The position numbers were made by a program, and so were the translations under genes. The notes below the pieces were generated by a model. That model did no database searches. It was not told the DNA's origin and worked only from the letters and a program-made list of their open reading frames with translations. From Thermoanaerobacterales bacterium 50_218 (GTDB lineage: Bacteria; Bacillota; DSM-12270; Thermacetogeniales; Thermacetogeniaceae), in assembly GCA_001508855.1 (NCBI GenBank), contig LGFL01000007.1, positions 1 through 42,084 on the forward strand: a stretch of 42,084 nucleotides of DNA, given 5' to 3'. Below, in pieces: positions 25,748-33,019 of the stretch (position 1 is the stretch's first letter; every line of letters begins with the position of its first letter).

Positions 25748-26920
25748 TCAAAACCTCCGCACATCATCAAGATATTCCTTCCAGCGATGACAGAGTTCCT
25801 CAAAGGTGTCCCCACCGAACTTCTCGAGCACAGCAGACGCAAGGACCCAAGCGACCATCGCCTCTCCAACGACAGCAGCAGCAGGAACAACGCAAACATC
25901 ACTTCTCTCAAAAGCTGCATCTACAGGCTCCCTGGTCACGATATCGACACTGGGAAGAGGGCAGCGAAGAGTAGGGATCGGCTTGACCACGGCTCGAAGA
26001 ACAAGAGGCTCTCCATTGCTGATACCACCTTCCAGACCCCCTGCATTGTTGGTGGTGCGGTAGAAACCCTTCTCTGGGGAGTAATAAATTGGGTCATGAT
26101 ACTCCGAACCAGGGACCGCGGCTCCCCGGAAGCCCAGGCCGATCTCCACACCTTTGACAGCGGGAATGCTCATGAGGCCCGCAGCAAGTAGAGCGTCAAG
26201 CCTTCGGTCCCAGTGGACATGAGAGCCGAGACCAGGGGGGATTCCAAGACATACCACCTCAAAGATGCCGCCGAGGGTGTCACCATTTTCCTTTGCTTCT
26301 TTGATAGCTGCAACCATCTCTTGCGAAGCGACGGGATCAGCACAACCAACAACGGACTCTTGGGCCCTAGTGGCCACTTCCTGGTAATTCCCACCTTTCA
26401 ACCTGGCTTTCACATTGCCGATCTGAACCACATGGCTGAAAATCCTACAGTCAAGGTGCTCAAGCAGAGCCCTGGCAACGGCACCGGCAGCAACCCGGGC
26501 TGCCGTCTCCCTGGCACTTGCTCGTTCCAGGACATTGCGGAAATCGGTAAACCTGTATTTGATTCCTCCTGGGAGGTCAGCGTGGCCGGGGCGCGGTCTG
26601 GTAAGCTTTTGTTCTTCTTCCTTCCGGGGATCGATCCCTTCGACTTCTGGAGACATCACTTCCTTCCAGTTGACCCAGTCCAGGTTCCTGATAAGCAGGG
26701 CAAGAGGAGAACCGAGAGTCAAGCCTTTGCGAACACCTGAAAGAATCTCTACCCTGTCTTTTTCGATCTGCATCCTCTGCCCGCGGCCGAAGGAAGACTG
26801 GCGACGCGCCAACTGGTGATCGATGACTTTTTTACTGAGAGGCATCCCCGCGGGTAAGCCCTCGATCACCACGACAAGTGCGGGCCCATGTGATTCCCCT
26901 GCTGTCAAGAAGCGAAGCAT
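25748..26920 (-). CDS. aroC: Chorismate synthase
   Basis: This 390-residue enzyme makes chorismate from EPSP using reduced flavin. Signature segments: [21 protein letters not shown] at the start, [50 protein letters not shown] and [12 protein letters not shown]. The length is normal and no motif is missing. ATG start with a purine-rich leader. It is followed at once by aroK with no gap. Confidence 0.97.
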   Translation of the reverse strand: MLRFLTAGESHGPALVVVIEGLPAGMPLSKKVIDHQLARRQSSFGRGQRMQIEKDRVEILSGVRKGLTLGSPLALLIRNLDWVNWKEVMSPEVEGIDPRKEEEQKLTRPRPGHADLPGGIKYRFTDFRNVLERASARETAARVAAGAVARALLEHLDCRIFSHVVQIGNVKARLKGGNYQEVATRAQESVVGCADPVASQEMVAAIKEAKENGDTLGGIFEVVCLGIPPGLGSHVHWDRRLDALLAAGLMSIPAVKGVEIGLGFRGAAVPGSEYHDPIYYSPEKGFYRTTNNAGGLEGGISNGEPLVLRAVVKPIPTLRCPLPSVDIVTREPVDAAFERSDVCVVPAAAVVGEAMVAWVLASAVLEKFGGDTFEELCHRWKEYLDDVRRF

Positions 26921-26962
26921 TGTTCCCCTTCCTTTTATTCAAAATGTTTTAAAAACCAGGTT

Positions 26963-27838
26963 TCAGCGTGACGCTTGCCTGGACAATTGTTCTTCCAGGA
27001 CAGAGCGCATCAAAGAGACAGGTGCCTTTTTCCCGGTCCAGAGTTCAAAAGCAAGGGCACCCTGGTAGACGAGCATTCCAAGTCCGCTCAAAACCCGGCA
27101 CCCTCGTTCAGCAGCACCGGAAAGCAGGCGCGTCCGCGGGGGATTGTAAACGAGGTCACACACCAGGACTTCCGGAGGCAGTAGCAAGGGATCGATCAAA
27201 GGCTCCTCATCGTGGTGAGGATACATGCCCACTGGTGAGGCGTGAACGAGGAGTTGAGCTTGCTCAAGCGCGTTCCTGACAAGTTCTGCTTCAAGCCCTG
27301 CACCGATTGTCTGACATCCCGTTTTCTCGGCAACATCCTGAGCCAGCAACTGGGCACGGGCAGGGGTTCTGTTGAAAATCCAGAGGAAACCAATCCCCCT
27401 CAAAGCAAGGGCAAAGGCCACCGCCCTTGCTGCTCCCCCGGCACCCAAAAGCACCACTTTTTTTCCTTCAGGGTCAAACCCAGCCTCTTCCTGAAGGGAT
27501 CTGATGAAACCAGCGCCATCAGTGTTATAGCCGACCAGCAAACCGTCCCTGTTGACAACCGTGTTGACGGCGCCGATTAACTCTGCTTCTTTGTCCACCT
27601 GGTCAAGATGAGCGAGGACTTTCTCCTTGTGAGGGATGGTGATGTTAACACCGCCCATCCCCAGGGCGCGGATCGATGCTACTGCTACTGAAAGATCCTC
27701 CCTTTTTACCTGAAAAGGCACGTAACAGCAGGGAAAGTCATAAAAGGCAAAAGCAGTGTTCTGCATGAGCGGGGAAAGGGAATGACCCACCGGATCGCCG
27801 AACAGCCCGTAGACCCTTGTCTTTCCGGTAATTACCAT
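26963..27838 (-). CDS. aroE: Shikimate dehydrogenase
   Basis: This 291-residue NADP-dependent enzyme reduces 3-dehydroshikimate. Motifs are GDPVGHSLSPLMQNTAF (shikimate binding), VNITIPHKEKVLAHLD (catalytic Lys), GAVNTVVN, LLGAGGAARAVAFAL (Rossmann loop), FNRTPARAQ and GLGMLVYQGALAFELW. ATG start. It is the first aro gene of the operon, after yqeG (24-bp gap). Confidence 0.97.
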   Translation of the reverse strand: MVITGKTRVYGLFGDPVGHSLSPLMQNTAFAFYDFPCCYVPFQVKREDLSVAVASIRALGMGGVNITIPHKEKVLAHLDQVDKEAELIGAVNTVVNRDGLLVGYNTDGAGFIRSLQEEAGFDPEGKKVVLLGAGGAARAVAFALALRGIGFLWIFNRTPARAQLLAQDVAEKTGCQTIGAGLEAELVRNALEQAQLLVHASPVGMYPHHDEEPLIDPLLLPPEVLVCDLVYNPPRTRLLSGAAERGCRVLSGLGMLVYQGALAFELWTGKKAPVSLMRSVLEEQLSRQASR

Positions 27839-27862
27839 TAATTCAGGCCCCTCTTTTCAAAG

Positions 27863-28366
27863 TTAACTATCGCCTCGGTTTTGTCTCTCAATAACCAGCC
27901 TTTCAATTATTCGCACCAAGCGCGTTCCAATGAACTCCTTCTTGCTGATCGGAGGGACAAGAATCGTGTACATTCCCAACCTGTTTCCCCCCAGAACATC
28001 AGTAAAAACCTGGTCCCCAATCACTGCTGTTTCCTCGGGGCGGGTTTTCATGATTTCGAGAGCACGCCGGAAGCTCTTGCGCCTCGGCTTTTGGGCGCGG
28101 GCCACGAAAGGCAAACCGAGCTTCCCGGCAACTTCCTCCACACGACGCGGAGAGTTGTTGGAAACGAGACAGACCTGGAAACCTGCCTCTCGCAATTTCA
28201 CCAACCAGTCCACTGCTTCTTGAGAAAGCTCGGGGTTCTGCCACTCGGTGAGGGTGTTGTCAAGGTCGACAATCACCCCGCGAATCCGGCTCTTTTGCAA
28301 ATCTTCAAAGGGGATTTCGAATACAGACTGGTAAATTTTCTTGGGTTGCAGTAAGTTGAAGAACAT
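27863..28366 (-). CDS. yqeG: YqeG family HAD IIIA-type phosphatase
   Basis: This 167-residue HAD-superfamily protein has motif I VDLDNTL (about residues 34-40), motif II LVSNN, conserved Lys in AQKPRRKSFRRAL and motif III AVIGDQVFTDVLGGNRLG. YqeG is found next to aroE in many Gram-positive bacteria; its substrate is unknown, possibly a phosphatidylglycerophosphate or sugar phosphate. The gap to the upstream small gene is 12 bp. The Shine-Dalgarno sequence (GGAG) is unusually close to the ATG. Confidence 0.92.
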   Translation of the reverse strand: MFFNLLQPKKIYQSVFEIPFEDLQKSRIRGVIVDLDNTLTEWQNPELSQEAVDWLVKLREAGFQVCLVSNNSPRRVEEVAGKLGLPFVARAQKPRRKSFRRALEIMKTRPEETAVIGDQVFTDVLGGNRLGMYTILVPPISKKEFIGTRLVRIIERLVIERQNRGDS

Positions 28367-28378
28367 TTCTCCAAATGA

Positions 28379-28606
28379 TCATCCCTTGTAACCGCGAAGT
28401 CTCCGAATTCTCTCATCAACTTGAGAGATTTCCTTCTCCAATTCTTGTTTCCACTCCTCCAACTGCATCTTGTATTCTTCCAGCATTTCGATTTCTTCCT
28501 CAACAGTTGGAAAAGAACCATGCCTTCCCCAGAAAGGAGACATCCCCCAGCCAAAAGCAAACCCAAAAGGCCCACCAAACTTCCACCAGAATCCTCTACC
28601 AGTCAC
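28379..28606 (-). CDS. Small coiled-coil protein with aromatic/Gly-rich N-terminus
   Basis: This 75-residue protein has a first half rich in Gly, Phe and Trp (TGRGFWWKFGGPFGFAFGWG) and a second half that is a strongly charged helix or coiled coil (EEEIEMLEEYKMQLEEWKQE). This resembles DUF5320-type proteins, where a Gly/Met-rich start is followed by a coiled coil. The function is unknown. GTG start with GGAGGGAGG upstream, and a 4-bp overlap with the upstream Clp1-like gene stop, support real translation. It lies between the Clp1-like kinase gene and yqeG. Confidence 0.72.
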   Translation of the reverse strand: MTGRGFWWKFGGPFGFAFGWGMSPFWGRHGSFPTVEEEIEMLEEYKMQLEEWKQELEKEISQVDERIRRLRGYKG

Positions 28607-29691
28607 GCTCCTCCCTCCCCAACCCTGGGTTCAGATTTCTGGTTAGAGTGAAAACGGAAGCTCCCAAACTGGATCTCTCGGATTTCCTGAGTTTCTCTAA
28701 AAGGTGATAAGATGATGATTTTCTCCTGGCGGAAATCGATCCCCTTAATCACACCAAGGGAACGTGCGACTCCCCTTCCATCGATAAGCCCTACCAGAAG
28801 GCCCTCGAAGTAGGTCGGCTGGTACTGAGCAATCCGGCTTCTCCCTAAGCCCAACCCGGTGCGCAACCAGACTAGTTCTTCTTCATTCAACTGCTCTTCT
28901 GCTACCAGCCAACTCTGTTCAGGACTGAATTCCATCCAGAGTATTTCTTTTCCTAGAGAACGGGAAATTTTCTCCTTCCAGTCCTTGTTTAGCGGTTGGC
29001 CGCTTCCCAGAAAAGTGCGCGAGAAAACGATACTCTGAAAAGAAAACTCACGGAGGCTGCTTCCCTCAAAAAACCGATACCAGTTCTCCGCCCTCCGGCG
29101 CGCCCTCAAAGGAGCAGTTTTCGGTGTTACTGCCGGGGAAACCGGTAGCAGGTGAACATAGCACTTTCCTTCCCAGAGGCGGGCGAGACTCTCCAACTCT
29201 TTTCGGCGCTGAAAGAAAACCACATGGTCGGGCCTCAAAAGATCAAGCTTATACTCTTTTAAGACCCTCCCCAGACTACCCTGAACCAGCCCTGTTGTGT
29301 CCACCACAACTCGTCCTTTACCCTGGCACTCGAGGGCACTCAAGGCATATTCCACCATCTTTTTAGTTCCAACCACACAAGGGAGGAGATTCCCCCGAGG
29401 GCTGATGGCGCCGACAAAGTAGAAGTGAGTCATCGGGATCTCACTTAGTTCCTCTACAGGCTGGTCAGGGAAGCCGACACCGATGGTTCCCGGAGGGCCA
29501 ATGCTCGATTGTCCGACATCAGCATCAACTACTGCACACTTCAACCCTGAATCCAGCAGGTAGTTCACCAAAAATGCGGCGAAGGTGGTTTTTCCACTAT
29601 CAGCACCACCGACAATCACCGCAACCTGGCCTTGTTCCGCAATTTTTGCAGCCACAGAAAACCATTCCTGAGGATAACAGACCTCACCCAA
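28603..29691 (-). CDS. Clp1/Grc3-type polynucleotide 5'-hydroxyl kinase-like protein
   Basis: This 362-residue protein has Walker A VGGADSGKTTFAAFL (about residues 27-41), a DADVGQSSIGPPGT block (residues 56-69, as in the Clp1/Grc3 DxDxGQ signature) and VVDTTGLVQGSLGRVLKEY. A second domain of about 150 residues follows. Family members phosphorylate the 5'-OH end of RNA or DNA; eukaryotic members act in tRNA and rRNA processing. Bacterial homologues are often annotated only as 'Clp1/GlmU family'. Start is TTG at 29691 with AAGGAGAGG upstream. It follows the sigK 3' half (29806) and may be transcribed from it. Confidence 0.8.
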   Translation of the reverse strand: MGEVCYPQEWFSVAAKIAEQGQVAVIVGGADSGKTTFAAFLVNYLLDSGLKCAVVDADVGQSSIGPPGTIGVGFPDQPVEELSEIPMTHFYFVGAISPRGNLLPCVVGTKKMVEYALSALECQGKGRVVVDTTGLVQGSLGRVLKEYKLDLLRPDHVVFFQRRKELESLARLWEGKCYVHLLPVSPAVTPKTAPLRARRRAENWYRFFEGSSLREFSFQSIVFSRTFLGSGQPLNKDWKEKISRSLGKEILWMEFSPEQSWLVAEEQLNEEELVWLRTGLGLGRSRIAQYQPTYFEGLLVGLIDGRGVARSLGVIKGIDFRQEKIIILSPFRETQEIREIQFGSFRFHSNQKSEPRVGEGGA

Positions 29692-29805
29692 TCTGCCAGC
29701 CTCTCCTTCGCGTTTCTAACAACAATCTTAGCAGAATTTCTGAAGTGGTCAAGCAAAAACCTGAAAAAGTTGCAATTGAAGCAGCCAAGTAAGATCTATT
29801 CAGAA

Positions 29806-30078
29806 CTACCTTTCGTGGGACAACTCATTAAACAATTTTTTGATTGCTTTCTTTTCGATTCTCGACACATAGCTCCGGGAAATTCCCAGCACCTTGGCAA
29901 TCTCCCGTTGCGTGCGCTGCAGCCCGCTGAAGAGCCCGTATCTCATTTCGAGAACCTTGCGCTCTCTTTTACTCAATTTCTTGAACTTTTCCAGGAGATT
30001 CTGTTCTTCAAACCGGTTCTCAACCACATCAGAAACCTCTTGTGCATCTGTTCCCAGAACATCCATTAAGATCACTTC
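29806..30078 (-). CDS. sigK: sigK 3' half (SpoIIIC-type; sigma region 4), split by skin-like element
   Basis: The frame is open from the crossover core at 30077-30078 to 29806 and encodes 89-90 residues of sigma region 4. RKVLEMRYGL and the helix-turn-helix TQREIAKVLGISRSYVSRIEKKA match the C-terminal part of sigma-K. It lacks regions 2 and 3 and any ribosome-binding site of its own (a GTG at 30075 is in frame, but no clear start exists). It should only be translated after excision of the element joins it to the 5' half at 32353. The joined reading frame is DGNE|VILMDVLG and needs no insertion or deletion. Confidence 0.92.
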   Translation of the reverse strand, partial: EVILMDVLGTDAQEVSDVVENRFEEQNLLEKFKKLSKRERKVLEMRYGLFSGLQRTQREIAKVLGISRSYVSRIEKKAIKKLFNELSHER

Positions 30079-30088
30079 GTTAAACTCC
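30077..30088 (-). repeat. Skin attachment site at the sigK 3' half
   Basis: On the minus strand the site reads GGAGTTTAAC followed by GA. GA (30077-30078) is the proposed crossover dinucleotide, and the arm GGAGTTTAAC (30079-30088) belongs to the element. It is the partner of the arm at 32344-32353, to which it is complementary in 8 of 10 positions when both face the core. Confidence 0.75.
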
Positions 30089-30144
30089 TTACGTTATCGA
30101 CATTTTCCCTCCTCCAAACGTGAAAATTATGAAATCATCTGTTT

Positions 30145-30327
30145 TCATCCCTGTGAATTGTAGCAGTTTACGATAGCCCTGTACAACATTTTCATCCGTT
30201 TCCGGCGTTCTTCTTCGGAGATTTCCGGACGATAAACCCGAATCGAAGTGTCGCCAATCTTCATTTCAGCGACCAACCTTTGGCCATCTTTCTGGCCATC
30301 TTGTTCTCCTGGGCTTGGCTTCACCAT
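30145..30327 (-). CDS. Small skin-borne protein (candidate recombination directionality factor)
   Basis: This is a 60-residue charged protein (MVKPSPGEQDGQKDGQ then MKIGDTSIRVYRPEISEEERRKRM). The start at ATG 30327 has AGGTGG upstream; the frame is open to 30354 (69 residues). No known domain is recognised. It is encoded inside the excised element, in the opposite direction to the recombinase. Its size and charge fit small recombination directionality factors of serine recombinases, but this is only inference. Confidence 0.6.
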   Translation of the reverse strand: MVKPSPGEQDGQKDGQRLVAEMKIGDTSIRVYRPEISEEERRKRMKMLYRAIVNCYNSQG

Positions 30328-30425
30328 CGAACCACCTGTTAATGATCTATTCACTCAGGCATCAAGGACAACCTTCAGAGCATATTTTTACATGTAGATA
30401 AAGACGATATCGGAGCGGATCTACC

Positions 30426-31955
30426 TTGGCAGAGATACCATTTGACCTCCAGAAGGTGGCAATCTACTTGAGAAAATCGCGGGCCGAGCTCGAAGCCGAA
30501 GCCCGCGGTGAAGGAGAAACTCTAGCCAAACACAAAAAAGCCCTTCTTGAACTAGCTGCCAGGAATAGACTAAATGTTGTCGCAATACGAGAGGAAATAG
30601 CCAGTGGTGAACGCATAGATGACCGCCCGGAAATGCAGCGCCTTTTGAGGGAAGTAGAAGCAGGGGAATATGACGCTGTCCTGTGTATGGACCTTGACAG
30701 ACTCGGGCGTGGGGACATGATCGATCAAGGGAGGATCCTGGCAGCCTTTAAGAGTTCCTCCACCCTGATCATCACTCCCAGGAAGGTCTACAACCTCGAT
30801 GATGAGCTTGACGAAGAGTGGAGTGAAATTGAGGCCTTTTTCGCCCGTCGAGAGTTGAAGATCATCAACAAGAGGCTCCAGCGGGGGCGGGTCATGGCCG
30901 CTAAAGAGGGGAAATTCATCGGCGCTCACACACCATTTGGCTACGACAAGGGCCCAGACAACATTTTAGTGCCGAACAAAGACGCTGAGATTGTCCGCCT
31001 TATTTTCAACTGGTATGTTTACGGAGAAAACGGTGAGCAAATGGGAAGCACCAAGATCGCTCACCGCTTGAACCAAATAGGAATCAAGAGTCCGATTCGG
31101 AGTATCGCCTGGGATGCTTCTTCAGTTCTCTCTATTCTCAAAAACGAGGTCTACATAGGACGGATCCAGTGGAAAAAGTCATTCCGCGACAAGAGCAAAA
31201 GAGTTGGGCGTCTGAGACCACGTGAAGAGTGGATTGACATACAAGGCAAGCACGAACCAATAGTGGATGAAGCCCTGTTCTGGACTGCCCAGGAACTTAT
31301 GAAAAAAAGAAGGAAGGTGCCGACAAAAAAGGGTCCCAAAAATCCCCTTGCTGGGCTTATTGTTTGCGGCAAGTGTGGCAGAAAGATGGTGTTGCAGCAG
31401 GGAAAAGTGAACATGATCAAGTGTGTCAATCCCTACTGTAGCAACAAATCATCTTCATTCCACTTTGTCGAAGAGCGACTGCTCAGCGCAATCAGAGAAG
31501 AACTCTCGAAATTAGAAATCAAAATAGAAATACTTGAGCAAGAAGCCGCTGCTGCAGCCGCAGGACCGCCGGTTCCTTCCACTCTTCTTCCGGAACTGGA
31601 AAACCAGCTTGCTGAACTCAAAAAACAAAAGTCCCGCATCCAGGACCTTCTCGAACAGGGAATTTATGACATTCCTACCTATCTTGAGCGCGACAAAATA
31701 ATTTCCGAAAGAATCAAGACAGTCGAGCAGGCGATAGCCCAGACAAAGCAGAAAATCGCCGAATACAAAGAGAAGCAAAAAGCCTCCAAAAAACTCTTCC
31801 CCACCATTCGGCACGTTCTTGATGCATATCATGCAACTGATGATGTGGTCAAGAAAAACATGCTACTAAAATCAATAATCAAGAATGCGGTCTACACCAA
31901 AGAAAAGACCGCCAGGCTCGATAACTTCTTCTTAGATGTCTACCTTTTACTTTGA
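30426..31955 (+). CDS. spoIVCA: Large serine recombinase of the skin element (SpoIVCA-like)
   Basis: This 509-residue large serine recombinase has the catalytic domain at about residues 10-155 with Ser18 in YLRKSRA, Arg in DDRPEMQRLL (about 67) and MDLDRLGRG (about 90-96), a recombinase domain (about 165-300), a zinc ribbon (C314, C317, C333, C338) and a coiled coil (about 360-455), then a C-terminal tail. All expected parts are present, so it looks intact. TTG start with GGAG 10 bases upstream. GCATATT at 30380-30386 fits a sigma-E -35 box, though no -10 was clear. The protein would excise the element and then be lost from the mother-cell chromosome. Confidence 0.92.
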   Translation: MAEIPFDLQKVAIYLRKSRAELEAEARGEGETLAKHKKALLELAARNRLNVVAIREEIASGERIDDRPEMQRLLREVEAGEYDAVLCMDLDRLGRGDMIDQGRILAAFKSSSTLIITPRKVYNLDDELDEEWSEIEAFFARRELKIINKRLQRGRVMAAKEGKFIGAHTPFGYDKGPDNILVPNKDAEIVRLIFNWYVYGENGEQMGSTKIAHRLNQIGIKSPIRSIAWDASSVLSILKNEVYIGRIQWKKSFRDKSKRVGRLRPREEWIDIQGKHEPIVDEALFWTAQELMKKRRKVPTKKGPKNPLAGLIVCGKCGRKMVLQQGKVNMIKCVNPYCSNKSSSFHFVEERLLSAIREELSKLEIKIEILEQEAAAAAAGPPVPSTLLPELENQLAELKKQKSRIQDLLEQGIYDIPTYLERDKIISERIKTVEQAIAQTKQKIAEYKEKQKASKKLFPTIRHVLDAYHATDDVVKKNMLLKSIIKNAVYTKEKTARLDNFFLDVYLLL

Positions 31956-31967
31956 TGGTTTCTTGCT

Positions 31968-32192
31968 TCAGCACTCGCAACGCCGACGTATCTCTGAGTA
32001 GAGCTTTTGCGGTTGTATCCCTGCAATGGCGAACCATGCCCGTTCAGGTCCACCCTCGGCGGCGCGGCGAAAAAAATCTTGGGCGTCTTTTTGCAAAGCA
32101 GAACTGAAAGGCTTCAAGGCATCGAGAGCAGCACGCACCAACACAGCCAGAGCAAGCCTCCGGTAAACAGACTGGGTGTCTGGGGTCTCCAC
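31968..32192 (-). CDS. Small skin-borne protein, phage-type accessory protein
   Basis: This 74-residue protein starts at a GTG with a perfect AGGAGGTG seven bases upstream, strong support for translation. Its ending, AWFAIAGIQPQKLYSEIRRR, resembles small phage proteins with the pattern 'DAxxFFR ... W ... AGIxPxxxxxxI' that are common in Firmicutes prophages. That suggests the element descends from a phage. The function is unknown; it could be a directionality factor or a regulator. It is tail-to-tail with the recombinase gene (12 bp apart). Confidence 0.65.
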   Translation of the reverse strand: METPDTQSVYRRLALAVLVRAALDALKPFSSALQKDAQDFFRRAAEGGPERAWFAIAGIQPQKLYSEIRRRCEC

Positions 32193-32280
32193 GCCCGAAC
32201 ACCTCCTGGGTGCTTTTGCAAATCAACTATCATTTTGACTTTCTTCTAAAATATATTAAACCCCCATAGACCTCTTCCCT

Positions 32281-32775
32281 TCAAGTCCTTTCGGAGAATA
32301 TCCGGTCACCAGGAAATTGTGAGATATGGTGTAGATAGCCCGCGGAGGTAAACTCGTTACCATCCTTATCCACCCCAATAGGTTCGTAGAGAGAAACCTC
32401 AACCCTCGACTTTTTCGAAGCACGCAAACTCATCAGAATTTCGTTTTCAATACAACGGGCAGCATATGTGGCTAGTTTCGTCCCTTTGTTCTGATTATAA
32501 GTATTAATTGCCTTAATCAGGCCAATCGTCCCGATGGAAATCAAATCTTCCTGCTCTTCTGGTGTGAGGTCGAACTTCTTGATGATATGAGCAACAAGAC
32601 GCAAATTGTGCTCAATGAGGATGTTTCGCGCTTCTTCATCCCCCTCCTCGAGGCGCTGGAGATAATAAGCTTCCTCATCTTCAGAAAGAGGTTGAGGAAA
32701 GGCGTTGTTGCAGATAAATCCAAAAACAAAGAAAAGAGTGGATAATAGAGAGAAGTAATCTGGAAATCCAAACAT
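32281..32775 (-). CDS. sigK: sigK 5' half (SpoIVCB-type; pro-sequence, sigma regions 2-3), split by skin-like element
   Basis: This predicted 164-residue ORF encodes the N-terminal part of pro-sigma-K. A hydrophobic pro-sequence of about 22 residues precedes [17 protein letters not shown], the same place as in Bacillus subtilis pro-sigma-K; there the site is cut by SpoIVFB. Region 2 motifs include [34 protein letters not shown] and [18 protein letters not shown]. After GNE (32353) the remaining codons are encoded by the element and are unrelated to sigma-K. I chose ATG 32775, after GTAGGGGT, because it matches the family pro-sequence length; the frame runs to 32850. Confidence 0.93.
   Translation of the reverse strand: MFGFPDYFSLLSTLFFVFGFICNNAFPQPLSEDEEAYYLQRLEEGDEEARNILIEHNLRLVAHIIKKFDLTPEEQEDLISIGTIGLIKAINTYNQNKGTKLATYAARCIENEILMSLRASKKSRVEVSLYEPIGVDKDGNEFTSAGYLHHISQFPGDRIFSERT
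32344..32359 (-). repeat. Skin attachment site at the sigK 5' half
   Basis: On the minus strand the sequence reads TAACGA (plus 32354-32359), then GTTTACCTCC (plus 32344-32353). GA (32354-32355) is the proposed crossover dinucleotide. The element arm is complementary to the arm at 30079-30088 in 8 of 10 positions, giving a 10-2-10 site in the excised circle. Confidence 0.75.
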
Positions 32776-33019
32776 GTTTTCTACCCCTACCATGCCTGTA
32801 GGTATAATCAGGAAAAAACAAGCTGTTACCAAGAACAGCTTTAGAACCAATACCGATCACTCCAGTTCTACACAATTTAAAAAAGAACAACAACATCGTG
32901 GCATTGAACCACTTACAGTTCTAGTCCTGGAAGAAATACTGGGAAAATAAACCTGGAAGAATAAATCTGGGTATATGAATTTTACGGAGATAGCTACCTT
33001 AAATCATATGGAACTCAAG
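32776..33019. other. Region upstream of sigK with no clear gene
   Basis: Between the sigK start and the PBP remnant about 245 bp hold no supported ORF. The sigK promoter is expected here (sigma-E in relatives). A TATACC (32803-32808 on the minus strand) is present, but no matching upstream box was clear. Confidence 0.35.

Larger units (their letters stand above)
30077..32355. mobile_element. Minimal skin-type (sigK intervening) element, about 2.28 kb
   Basis: The two halves of sigK end at the same 6-base word, TAACGA (minus strand; plus coordinates 30077-30082 and 32354-32359). Cutting out the DNA between the cores removes 2277 bp and restores sigK in frame. The element carries only one large serine recombinase gene (plus), one 60-69-residue gene (minus) and one 74-residue gene (minus). 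The known elements of Bacillus subtilis (about 48 kb) and Clostridioides difficile (about 15 kb) are much larger. The junctions also form a symmetric site when the element's ends are joined. Confidence 0.93.

Noticed and set aside
28153-28366. Alternative internal start of yqeG because of the close Shine-Dalgarno sequence.
   Set aside because: The family begins with a hydrophobic segment before VDLDNTL, as here. No better internal start with a good ribosome-binding site was seen.
29806-30078. The sigma region 4 fragment as an independent small sigma factor or regulator.
   Set aside because: It has no ribosome-binding site, starts at the shared core, and fits the 5' half at 32353 exactly. It is better explained as the 3' half of a split sigK.
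30091-30096. A second TAACG-like word near the sigK 3' half as the crossover core.
   Set aside because: Joining there puts the 3' half out of frame and gives a stop within a few codons. The TAACGA at 30077-30082 gives a perfect in-frame join and a symmetric circle site.
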